Of a stretch of 16,284 bases of DNA, positions 7,466 through 14,155 are shown one piece after another. Under the pieces are notes generated by a model that was given only the letters and a program-made list of their open reading frames with translations, had not been told where the DNA came from and did not search any database. Position 1 is the first letter of the stretch; the number at the start of each line of letters is the position of its first letter. The position numbers and the translations under genes are program-made. The stretch is from Candidatus Margulisiibacteriota bacterium (GTDB lineage Bacteria > Margulisbacteria > WOR-1 > JAKLHX01), in contig JAKLHX010000008.1 in NCBI GenBank assembly GCA_022709925.1, forward strand, positions 1 to 16,284, in the 5' to 3' direction.

Positions 7466-7837
7466 TTGAAGAACATACTTATAATAGAGGACGTAGAAGA
7501 CCACCTGGAGATCGTCAAGCTCATACTTGAGCAGCACGGATACAACGTGCTTGTCGCGACGAACGGCCAGGAAGGCCTGGATTCGGCAAAGAAGAACCTC
7601 CCCAGCCTTGTGATCCTGGACGTAGTGCTCCCGGAACTTAACGGGTACGAAGTCTGCAAAGAGATGAAAAACTTCCCCGCGACAAGAGCTATCCCCATAA
7701 TCATGCTTTCCGTGAGGTCCAACCCTGAAGACGTAGAGACCGCTTACAAATCAGGGGCAAACAAATACATAACAAAGCCGTTCAATCTTGAGGAATTGGT
7801 CAAAGAGGTCAAAAAACATCTCGGAGAGGAAAGCTAA
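7466..7837 (+). CDS. Single-domain response regulator (CheY-like receiver)
   Basis: This 123-aa protein consists solely of a receiver domain. It has the acidic pocket E8/D9 (LIIEDVEDH), phosphoacceptor D52 (VILDVVLPELNGYEV), switch residue S82 (IMLSVRS) and K104 (ITKPFN). It has no output domain, so it would act by protein-protein contact, as a phosphorelay intermediate, or on a target elsewhere. The start is TTG at 7466. The reading MKNILIIEDVED from that codon is exactly the normal receiver N-terminus. No good ribosome binding site precedes it, so translational coupling to the 86-aa gene (stop 3 nt upstream) is likely. The kinase gene starts 2 nt after its stop, making it the probable phosphodonor. 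Confidence 0.95.
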   Translation: MKNILIIEDVEDHLEIVKLILEQHGYNVLVATNGQEGLDSAKKNLPSLVILDVVLPELNGYEVCKEMKNFPATRAIPIIMLSVRSNPEDVETAYKSGANKYITKPFNLEELVKEVKKHLGEES

Positions 7838-7839
7838 AA

Positions 7840-8895
7840 ATGAGAATAAACGGGAAAAATTGTTACCTTGTACAAAAGACCGGGATACAGCCCTTCAAAA
7901 GATGCATGTACTGCGACAGGAATGTCCAGGAATGTTTCGGCTTCCAGTTTTTCCTGATAGTAGTGGGCATAATCAGCCTTTTATTGATCATGTTCACGAT
8001 CAGGGACCTGCCTATCCTTGCCATAGACATAACAATATTGATACTTCTGATGCTGTCTTTCCTTGGGTACATCGCGAGCAAAGAAACGAACGAGATCGTA
8101 GTCGGAAATCACCTCTTGAAAGAACTGAACGATGAGCTAGAAAAAAGGGTCGCGCAAAGGACGAAAGAAGCCCATATGGTGAATCTTGACCTGCAAAAAG
8201 CCTTAAGGATAAAATCCGACTTTTTGAGGAACATGACACATGAACTAAAAACCCCTCTCACTGCCATCCTCGGATATATATCCATCCTCCAGGAAAAACA
8301 GCTCGGGGATATCAACGAAAAACAATTCAAGATCCTCGGGTCCATACAAAGGAACGGCCAGGACCTTTTACACCAGATAAACCAGCTCCTTGACCTGTCA
8401 AAATCCGAAGCCAACAAATTGACCATGGAAGAAAAGTGGTTCGATCTTGATAAGACAATAAGCGAGGCAACCGTAAGCGTGGAATATATCGCCTCGAAAA
8501 AAGGCATCAATATAAGCGTGCATACCGACCCTAACATCCCCTCGATATACGCGGATCCTGAAAGGACAAAGCAGATACTTGTAAACCTCCTGAGTAATGC
8601 CGTCAAGTTCACGGATGATGACGGGAAAATAACGATAGACGCAAAGGATGAAGGGGAGTTCGTGTCTATCTCGATAAAAGATACGGGGATCGGCATATCC
8701 AGAGAGAACTTTAAAGCTGTCTTTGAACCGTTCAAACAAATAGACCCGGAAAAATCAAAGAAATACGGCGGCACCGGTATAGGACTATCAATAGTAAAAA
8801 GCCTGGTTGAAGCTTCCGGAGGGAAGATATCACTGGAAAGCGAACCCGGGAAAGGCAGCACTTTCAAATTCACTATCCCGAAAAAGAACGGCTGA
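7840..8895 (+). CDS. Membrane histidine kinase with N-terminal cysteine cluster
   Basis: This 351-aa sensor kinase begins with a short cytosolic segment holding four cysteines (C8, C22, C25, C32), including CMYC, that could bind a metal or respond to redox state. Two transmembrane helices follow at about 36-53 and 57-78, with almost no extracytoplasmic loop, so classic periplasmic ligand sensing is unlikely. A coiled linker (about 88-125) leads to HisKA with H134 (MTHELKTPLTA). The HATPase_c domain follows with N box NLLSNAVKF (249-257), G1 DTGIGI (281-286), F box FEPFKQ (295-300) and G2 GGTGIGL (310-316). All catalytic motifs are intact. There is no PAS, HAMP or receiver domain. The ATG at 7840 has AGAGGA 9 nt upstream. 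The stop is 7 nt from the convergent pgi stop. Confidence 0.95.
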   Translation: MRINGKNCYLVQKTGIQPFKRCMYCDRNVQECFGFQFFLIVVGIISLLLIMFTIRDLPILAIDITILILLMLSFLGYIASKETNEIVVGNHLLKELNDELEKRVAQRTKEAHMVNLDLQKALRIKSDFLRNMTHELKTPLTAILGYISILQEKQLGDINEKQFKILGSIQRNGQDLLHQINQLLDLSKSEANKLTMEEKWFDLDKTISEATVSVEYIASKKGINISVHTDPNIPSIYADPERTKQILVNLLSNAVKFTDDDGKITIDAKDEGEFVSISIKDTGIGISRENFKAVFEPFKQIDPEKSKKYGGTGIGLSIVKSLVEASGGKISLESEPGKGSTFKFTIPKKNG

Positions 8896-8902
8896 CATCA
8901 GA

Positions 8903-10510
8903 TCAAGAATAAAGTTCTCCGGAAAGATATAGCTTTAAAAGTTTTGCGGTTGAATTGTTGAGCCCCGCGTAAACGCTCGGATCTTTTTGGTCTTTTTTGA
9001 ACAATTCCATCCTTCGCCTTATATCCAGGCCGAGTTTTTTACCGAGTTCGACACCGAACTGGTCAAAGCTGTTCAGCCCCCAGACAAACCCTTTTGTAGC
9101 CACACGATGTTCGAGCAATGCAAGCATCAGTCCCGCGGAGAAAGGGTCCTGTTCCTTGAGCAGGAATATATTTGACGGCCTTTTACCTGAAAACTTTTTA
9201 TGTGGATCGTTGCTGTCCTGTCCGAAAGCCAGCGCATCCGGCTGAGCAAAGAAATTGGTCATAAGTTCGTCATGATGGGTGATAACATCTTCTTGTCCGA
9301 CGTTATATTGCGGTTTCAAGAAACCTATAAAATCAGCCGGCACCGGGGTCGTCCCCTGGTGGATCAGCTGATAGAAAGAATGCTGTCCGTTAGTGCCGGG
9401 CTCGCCGAAAACTATTTCTCCCGTATCAAAATCCACGGGGGTTCCGTCTATTAGCACGGACTTACCGTTGCTTTCCATCTCGGTCTGCTGGCAGTGAGGA
9501 GCGTACTTGGAATATGCCTGGCTGTAAGGCAATATCGCCCTTGTCTTAAATCCCATAAAGTTTATATTCCAAATATCCAGCAAAGCGGAGATAACGGGAA
9601 TGTTCTCTGATAAAGGAGCCGTCCTGTAATGGACATCCATCCAATTGGCGCCTTCAAGTATCTTATGGAAATTGTCGTAGCCTAGATATAAAGACAGAGG
9701 AACGCCTCCTACCGCGGAAGTCGCGCTGAACCTGCCGCCCACAAAATCCCAGAACCCGAACATGTTTTCCGGATCTATGCCGAAAGCTTTTACCTTATCG
9801 GCTGCAGTCGAAACGGCGATAAAATGCTTTTTTATCACATTGGGATCGGCTCCCAATTTTGATATCATCCACTTTTTTGCGGTCGAAGCGTTCTTCATGG
9901 TCTCGGCCGTCGTAAATGTCTTAGAAACTATGACAAACAATGCCGTTTCAGGGTCCAGCGAGGCTGTTTTTCTCGCGAAATCCGTGCCGTCAACATTGCT
10001 TATAAAAGACAATTTCATGCCGGATACGGTATAAGGAGCGCAAGCCTCTGCAAGATATTCCGGACCCAAATATGAACCGCCGATACCGATCGCGACGATA
10101 TTCTTAAGAGGTTTTCCTGTAATTCCTTTGATCTCACCTGAATGTATCCTGGAAGAAAAACCTTTGATCTTTTGGAGAACGGCCTTTATTTCCGGCATAA
10201 CATCCCTGCCGTCGACAAGGACAGGACCTCCTGACAAGTTCCTTAAAGCGGTATGGAGCACTGCTCTATTTTCCGTTACATTTATCTTTTGTCCGCAGAA
10301 CATGGATTCGATCTTTGACTTAAGCCCGGCTTCCTCCGCGAGCTGCATCAATGCAGCCATCACATTTTCATTCACAAGCTGTCTTGAGTAATCAAAAATG
10401 ATCTTGTCTGTCTTCACCTGGAGCCCATCACCGACGGAAAGAGGCTCTTTTACAAGCTTTTTCTTCATATCGGACAGTTTTTGCCATGCCTGTGTCTGTT
10501 TTATGCTCAT
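8903..10510 (-). CDS. pgi: Glucose-6-phosphate isomerase
   Basis: This 535-aa cytosolic enzyme interconverts glucose 6-phosphate and fructose 6-phosphate and supplies the substrate for the phosphofructokinase encoded upstream in the window. Two SIS-type halves are visible. The phosphate-binding motifs are GIGGS (142-146) and SKTFTTAET (196-204). The first PGI signature is VGGRFSATSAVG (257-268). The block GEPGTNGQHSF (369-379) carries the catalytic Glu at 370, with H384 in QLIHQGT. The second signature GLNSFDQFGVELGK (478-491) carries the catalytic Lys. Length and motifs are those of a normal full-size enzyme with no fused transaldolase. The frame remains open another 152 codons upstream, but that part lies antisense to the MFS gene. 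I therefore start at the ATG at 10510 (MSIKQTQAW), which has only a weak ribosome binding site. Confidence 0.97.
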   Translation of the reverse strand: MSIKQTQAWQKLSDMKKKLVKEPLSVGDGLQVKTDKIIFDYSRQLVNENVMAALMQLAEEAGLKSKIESMFCGQKINVTENRAVLHTALRNLSGGPVLVDGRDVMPEIKAVLQKIKGFSSRIHSGEIKGITGKPLKNIVAIGIGGSYLGPEYLAEACAPYTVSGMKLSFISNVDGTDFARKTASLDPETALFVIVSKTFTTAETMKNASTAKKWMISKLGADPNVIKKHFIAVSTAADKVKAFGIDPENMFGFWDFVGGRFSATSAVGGVPLSLYLGYDNFHKILEGANWMDVHYRTAPLSENIPVISALLDIWNINFMGFKTRAILPYSQAYSKYAPHCQQTEMESNGKSVLIDGTPVDFDTGEIVFGEPGTNGQHSFYQLIHQGTTPVPADFIGFLKPQYNVGQEDVITHHDELMTNFFAQPDALAFGQDSNDPHKKFSGKRPSNIFLLKEQDPFSAGLMLALLEHRVATKGFVWGLNSFDQFGVELGKKLGLDIRRRMELFKKDQKDPSVYAGLNNSTAKLLKLYLSGELYS

Positions 10511-10565
10511 GTCTTTATTTTGACATGTTTTCGCATTTATTTCATTAGCCCGTAAGCGTGATAGA
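10511..10565. promoter_or_regulatory. Divergent promoter region between pgi and the MFS gene
   Basis: These 55 bp separate two outward-reading starts and must hold both promoters unless one lies in a coding region. On the plus strand there is a perfect TTGACA (10520-10525), but the hexamer 17 nt further (CATTAG) is a poor -10. An extended -10-like TGATAGAAT (10559-10567) overlaps the MFS start codon. No convincing pgi promoter pair was found on the minus strand. Confidence 0.3.
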
Positions 10566-11747
10566 ATGGTTCCTGTGAAAAACGGAAAGATATTCGGTTT
10601 TGATAAAAACATCTTTTGGATGGGGCTGACCAGCTTCTTGACCGACGCAGGATCAGAGATGATCCATCCTATACTGCCGATATTTTTATCATCGGTGCTT
10701 GGCGTGAACAAAGCTTTCATCGGACTGATAGAAGGGATAGCAGAAGCAACGGCCAGCCTTCTTAAGGTCGTCTCCGGCTGGCTGTCCGATAAGCTGGATT
10801 CCAGAAAAGAGATCATTGTTTTGGGATATAGTCTTTCCACCATAACAAAGCCGTTGCTCGCAATATCCACTTCCGGATGGCATGTCTTGGCCATAAGATT
10901 TTTTGACCGGCTGGGCAAAGGACTACGAGGAGCTCCCAGGGACGCATTGATATCCGGGTCATGCAAAGACTGTGACCTGGGAAGGTCGTTCGGGTTTCAC
11001 AGGGCAATGGACAGCGCCGGAGCCATAGCAGGGCCTGCATTACTTCTGATCTTGATGCCTCTATTCCATAACGATTTTAGGTCAATATTCTTGATATCAT
11101 CCATCCCCGCAACACTAGCTGTTATCGTACTAATATTTTTCGTGAGGGAGAACAAACAAACCGAAAATTGTGGTGTTAAAAGGACCTCCGACAATATCTC
11201 GGGAAGACCACCTTTAAAAAAGAAATTTATTATTTTTCTGACGATATTCGCCATTTTTACCCTGGGCAATTCATCTGATGCGTTCTTGATCCTCAGAGCT
11301 CAGGATTTTAACATAGGGATAGCTTTGATCCCGCTCCTCTGGATTGTTTTTAATTCCATATATACATTCTCGTGCGTTCCTGCCGGAAGAATGTCCGACA
11401 TTTTAGGTAGAAAAAATGTGCTCATATTAGGTCTTGTGGTTTACAGCATAGTATATTTCGGTCTCGGCTTTTCTAATTCAGCATGGCAGATATGGGCATT
11501 ATTTGCCATGTACGGAGTATATTACGGAATGACTGAAGGGGTTTCAAGAGCTTATATCGCAGAAATGATACCTCAAAAAAACAGGGGGGCCGCTTACGGG
11601 ATCTATGGCACGACTATAGGAATAGCCTCTTTTTTTGCTAGCATCATCATGGGAACGATCTGGCAGATATTGGGAGCAACGGCTGCTTTTTCTTTTGGGG
11701 GAATGCTTTCAGCGATCGCCGCCGTTTTACTTATCGTTGCTCTCTAA
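10566..11747 (+). CDS. Major facilitator superfamily transporter
   Basis: This 393-aa inner-membrane protein has about 12 hydrophobic segments split by a polar central loop (about 195-220, RENKQTENCGVK...RPPLKKK). MFS signatures appear in both halves: GWLSDKLDSRK (71-81) and GRMSDILGRKN (274-284) after the second helix of each bundle, and DRLGKGLRGAPRDALI (114-129). The last is typical of a group of predicted efflux-type MFS proteins that also begin LTDxxSEMIxPILP, as here (LTDAGSEMIHPILP). The substrate cannot be deduced; drug or sugar efflux are both used as labels for this group. The ATG at 10566 has no clear ribosome binding site, and a GTG at 10575 is a possible alternative. It is divergent from pgi, and its stop overlaps the parB stop by 4 nt. 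Confidence 0.9.
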   Translation: MVPVKNGKIFGFDKNIFWMGLTSFLTDAGSEMIHPILPIFLSSVLGVNKAFIGLIEGIAEATASLLKVVSGWLSDKLDSRKEIIVLGYSLSTITKPLLAISTSGWHVLAIRFFDRLGKGLRGAPRDALISGSCKDCDLGRSFGFHRAMDSAGAIAGPALLLILMPLFHNDFRSIFLISSIPATLAVIVLIFFVRENKQTENCGVKRTSDNISGRPPLKKKFIIFLTIFAIFTLGNSSDAFLILRAQDFNIGIALIPLLWIVFNSIYTFSCVPAGRMSDILGRKNVLILGLVVYSIVYFGLGFSNSAWQIWALFAMYGVYYGMTEGVSRAYIAEMIPQKNRGAAYGIYGTTIGIASFFASIIMGTIWQILGATAAFSFGGMLSAIAAVLLIVAL

Positions 11748-12643
11748 TCGCTGTTAGAATCTATTATCTCTTCAAGTATTCTTTCGAGATCTTCCTGCGA
11801 ATAATAATGTATGTTTATCTTGCCCTTTTTGTCGGAGCCATGTATCTCGACCTTGGTCCCGAGAGCTTCGGCCAGTTTATCTTCCACGTCCTTTAATACC
11901 GCATTCTTATATTTCCCTCTTTGTTTCTTATGTTTACCGGACTTTGGCTCCGTGGAAATTATAGAAAGCAGCGCCTCGACATCTCTTACGGAAAGATCGT
12001 TCTTTACGATCTCATGCCAGACCTCTATTTGACGGTCCTGGTCCTTGAGGGTGAGTATCGGTCGTGCATGCCCGGCCGATATCTGGCCATTTGAAACGCT
12101 GTCGAGTATCTTTTGCGGCAGTTCGAGGATCCTTATAGTGTTCGTTATGGTAGCCCTGTTCTTGCCGATTTTTTTGGCGATCTCTTCATGAGTCATCTTG
12201 AACTCTTCCGCGAGAGCTTTATAAGCAAGAGCTTCTTCGACAGTATTAAGGTCTTCTCTCTGAAGGTTCTCGACTATCGCTATTTCGAGCGATTGTTCGT
12301 CCGTATAGTCCTTTATTATCACCGGAACGGTCGCAAGACCCGCCTTTTTTGCTGCGCGCAATCTTCTTTCGCCCGCGATCAATTCGAACGCATTCCCGCG
12401 GCGCCGCACAAGCAGCGGAGAATTAACGCCCTGTTCCTTTATGGAAGCGGAAAGCTCGCCGAGCTTTTCATCATCGAATTGTTTCCTCGGCTGCCGCGGA
12501 TTAGGGACGATCTTTGCCACATCAAGCTGTACGACCGACCTGCCCGTCATGAACGGCATGGGAGCGGCCGGGACTTCGACATTCTGCGGTATTAAAGCTC
12601 CAAGGCCTCTGCCAAGCCCACGTTTTGTGTTTGCGGTTGACAT
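11744..12643 (-). CDS. parB: Chromosome-partitioning protein ParB
   Basis: This 299-aa CTP-dependent DNA clamp loads at parS sites and partners with ParA. The N-terminal basic peptide KRGLGRGLGALIP (8-19) is the conserved ParA-stimulating segment. The ParB/Srx nucleotide-binding domain carries GERRLRA (91-97) and ENLQRED (125-131), the motifs for CTP binding. A helix-turn-helix lies at about 151-172 (THEEIAKKIGKNRATITNT), followed by the GHARPIL segment and a C-terminal dimerisation domain. Length is typical. The ATG at 12643 follows AAGGAGGA, and this site lies inside the parA coding region because the two genes overlap by 52 nt. No parS-like palindrome was noticed in this window. Confidence 0.97.
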   Translation of the reverse strand: MSTANTKRGLGRGLGALIPQNVEVPAAPMPFMTGRSVVQLDVAKIVPNPRQPRKQFDDEKLGELSASIKEQGVNSPLLVRRRGNAFELIAGERRLRAAKKAGLATVPVIIKDYTDEQSLEIAIVENLQREDLNTVEEALAYKALAEEFKMTHEEIAKKIGKNRATITNTIRILELPQKILDSVSNGQISAGHARPILTLKDQDRQIEVWHEIVKNDLSVRDVEALLSIISTEPKSGKHKKQRGKYKNAVLKDVEDKLAEALGTKVEIHGSDKKGKINIHYYSQEDLERILEEIIDSNSD

Positions 12644-13458
12644 TGTATCTCCTCCTTAAATTCTTGGACGGGCCCCTGATCGGTTTTTTCTTCGCCCTTA
12701 TTCCTTTCGATAAGCTCCCTGGTAAGTTTTTCATACGACAGAGAACCGGTAGATGTTGGATCATAAAAAAGTATCGGCATGCCGTGGGACGGAGCTTCGC
12801 TTAAACGGACATTTCGTGGGATTGTGTTCTCAAATACCAGGTTCGGGAAGTGTTCTTTTACTTCTTCGAGCACTTCGTTGTTCAGGATAAGCCTTGAGTC
12901 ATACATAGTGAATATTATCCCGCCGATCTTCAGTTCCGGATGAAGGTTGACCCTGACAAGGTCTATCGTTTTGAGCAGCTGTGATAAGCCTTCCAGAGCA
13001 AAATATTCGCACTGTATCGGAATAAGCACTTCATCAGTGGCCGCCAAAGCATTGATCGTGAGAAGGGACAGCGACGGAGGAGTATCTATTATTATGTAAT
13101 CGTACACCTCTCTTGCTTCTCTCAAGGCCTCTCTTAACTTGTATTCCCTTGCTATCTCGCTGACAAGCTCGACTTCGGCCCCTGCCAAAGAAGTATTCGA
13201 TGGGAGCACGTGCAATCCCTTTATCCTGGTCTCTTTTACTATGGATACTGCAGGGACATTGTCCGTTAAGACTTCATAAACCGAGGAGTCTACCTGGTCT
13301 TTGGATACTCCGGAAGCACTGGTGGCGTTGCCCTGTGGATCAAGGTCTACAAGAAGTGTCTTTCCGGCAAAAGTAGCAAGAAAAGCCGCAATATTTACCG
13401 CTGTTGTGGTCTTTCCGACCCCGCCTTTTTGGTTACAAACGGAATAAACTTTTGCCAT
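12592..13458 (-). CDS. parA: Chromosome-partitioning ATPase ParA (Soj-like)
   Basis: This 288-aa deviant-Walker ATPase binds nucleoid DNA non-specifically and moves ParB-parS complexes. The motifs are CNQKGGVGKTTTA (8-20, with signature Lys 11 and Walker Lys 16), VDLDPQGN (37-44, with D40) and the Walker B YIIIDTPPSL (121-130). It has no N-terminal helix-turn-helix, so it is the short chromosomal type. Such proteins usually end near residue 255-265. Here a charged tail (from about KGEEKTDQG to the end) adds some 25 residues and runs 52 nt into parB in another frame. The ATG at 13458 has no Shine-Dalgarno but lies just downstream of an extended -10 match. The gene follows rsmG by 34 nt. Confidence 0.96.
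   Translation of the reverse strand: MAKVYSVCNQKGGVGKTTTAVNIAAFLATFAGKTLLVDLDPQGNATSASGVSKDQVDSSVYEVLTDNVPAVSIVKETRIKGLHVLPSNTSLAGAEVELVSEIAREYKLREALREAREVYDYIIIDTPPSLSLLTINALAATDEVLIPIQCEYFALEGLSQLLKTIDLVRVNLHPELKIGGIIFTMYDSRLILNNEVLEEVKEHFPNLVFENTIPRNVRLSEAPSHGMPILFYDPTSTGSLSYEKLTRELIERNKGEEKTDQGPVQEFKEEIQCQPQTQNVGLAEALEL
12650..12657 (-). promoter_or_regulatory. parB ribosome binding site located inside parA
   Basis: The minus strand reads AAGGAGGA, 6 nt before the ATG at 12643. It is embedded in the 3' part of the parA coding sequence, so ribosomes translating parA cross the parB initiation site before terminating. Confidence 0.7.
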
Positions 13459-13469
13459 TTTCTAGGGTA

Positions 13470-13498
13470 AGTATAACATAATTTTGCGGGGCTTACAG
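13470..13498 (-). promoter_or_regulatory. Candidate extended -10 promoter for parA-parB
   Basis: The minus strand carries TGTTATACT (13478-13470), an extended -10 element. CTGTAA lies 17 nt upstream as a weak -35 (13498-13493). The end of the -10 box is only 11 nt before the parA ATG, which itself lacks a Shine-Dalgarno, so a nearly leaderless transcript is implied. A short inverted repeat (GTAAG at 13467-13471, CTTAC at 13492-13496) brackets the spacer. Confidence 0.4.
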
Positions 13499-14155
13499 CG
13501 GCCTCTTTTTGGGTATTCCCGCTTTACGGGGATATTCCCGCGGTGTCGGATTTTTTTTGCCGATAACGACTATATCCCTTTCGATCTTGCCGTTACCGCC
13601 GCCGATAGCCACACTAACTACCCTCATTATTTCTCCGCCTAAAACGGTGATGGCATTTTTGCCTTCTGCTATCTCGTTATCGATATTTTTACCTTTCATT
13701 GCCAAAAATACGCCCCCTATTTTCACAAAAGGAAGGCATAGTTCGGACGCGACCGCCAGAGGCGCAAGCGCCCGGCAAACGACCGCATCATATTTTCCCC
13801 TGTTATCCGTCGCAAAATCTTCGGCCCTGGCCCAAACTATTTTTACGCCGTCCAACTTCAATTTTTCAATGATGTGCTTTAGGAACTCGGTCTTTTTCTT
13901 CACGGAATCAAGAAGCGTAAGCTTGATATTAGGGAAAACCATCTTAAGCGGAATGCCCGGGAACCCTGCTCCTGTGCCTATATCAAGAACGGAAATATCT
14001 TCCTTTGAAAAATCATAGGCATCGGAAAGAGTAAGAGAATCTTCAAAATGTTTGACTTTTATCTCTTGAGGGTCCGTGATCGCAGTAAGATTGAACTTTT
14101 TGTTCCATTCGACCAGCTCATCAAGATAGACATCGAATTCTTTTAACCAGTTCAA
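13493..14155 (-). CDS. rsmG: 16S rRNA (guanine527-N7)-methyltransferase RsmG (GidB)
   Basis: This 220-aa SAM-dependent enzyme would methylate N7 of the conserved G527 in 16S rRNA. It has the family's N-terminal WNKKFNLTAI (17-26) and HFEDSL (36-41). The SAM-binding motif I is VLDIGTGAGFPGIPL (56-70), and the acidic D83 ends the second strand (LTLLDSVKKK). VCRALAPL (126-133) and AMKG (152-155) follow. Length is typical. The C-terminus is basic (PRKAGIPKKRPL). The start is TTG at 14155, whose TTGA overlaps the bamA stop TGA, so translation is probably coupled. The group rsmG-parA-parB is common near bacterial origins, but here mnmG is absent and outer-membrane assembly genes precede it. Confidence 0.95.
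   Translation of the reverse strand: MNWLKEFDVYLDELVEWNKKFNLTAITDPQEIKVKHFEDSLTLSDAYDFSKEDISVLDIGTGAGFPGIPLKMVFPNIKLTLLDSVKKKTEFLKHIIEKLKLDGVKIVWARAEDFATDNRGKYDAVVCRALAPLAVASELCLPFVKIGGVFLAMKGKNIDNEIAEGKNAITVLGGEIMRVVSVAIGGGNGKIERDIVVIGKKNPTPREYPRKAGIPKKRPL

Noticed and set aside
7112..7537. Minus-strand open frame of 141 codons opposite the 86-aa gene
   Set aside because: It is rich in Leu, Tyr and Phe as expected from antisense of Lys/Glu-rich codons. It runs across the twin promoters and into the receiver gene.
8109..8873. Long minus-strand open frame (254 codons) within the histidine kinase
   Set aside because: It is a Ser/Phe/Leu-rich translation with no domain, and the plus-strand frame has all kinase motifs.
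10511..10966. A 152-codon N-terminal extension of the pgi frame on the minus strand
   Set aside because: It is entirely antisense to the MFS coding region and the divergent promoter, has no PGI similarity, and the protein is full length from the ATG at 10510.
12113..12595. Plus-strand open frame of 160 codons opposite parB
   Set aside because: It is a shadow of the well-supported ParB frame with no domain signal.
13509..14018. Plus-strand open frame of 169 codons opposite rsmG
   Set aside because: The minus-strand frame is a clear RsmG; this one has no recognisable motif and is a shadow.
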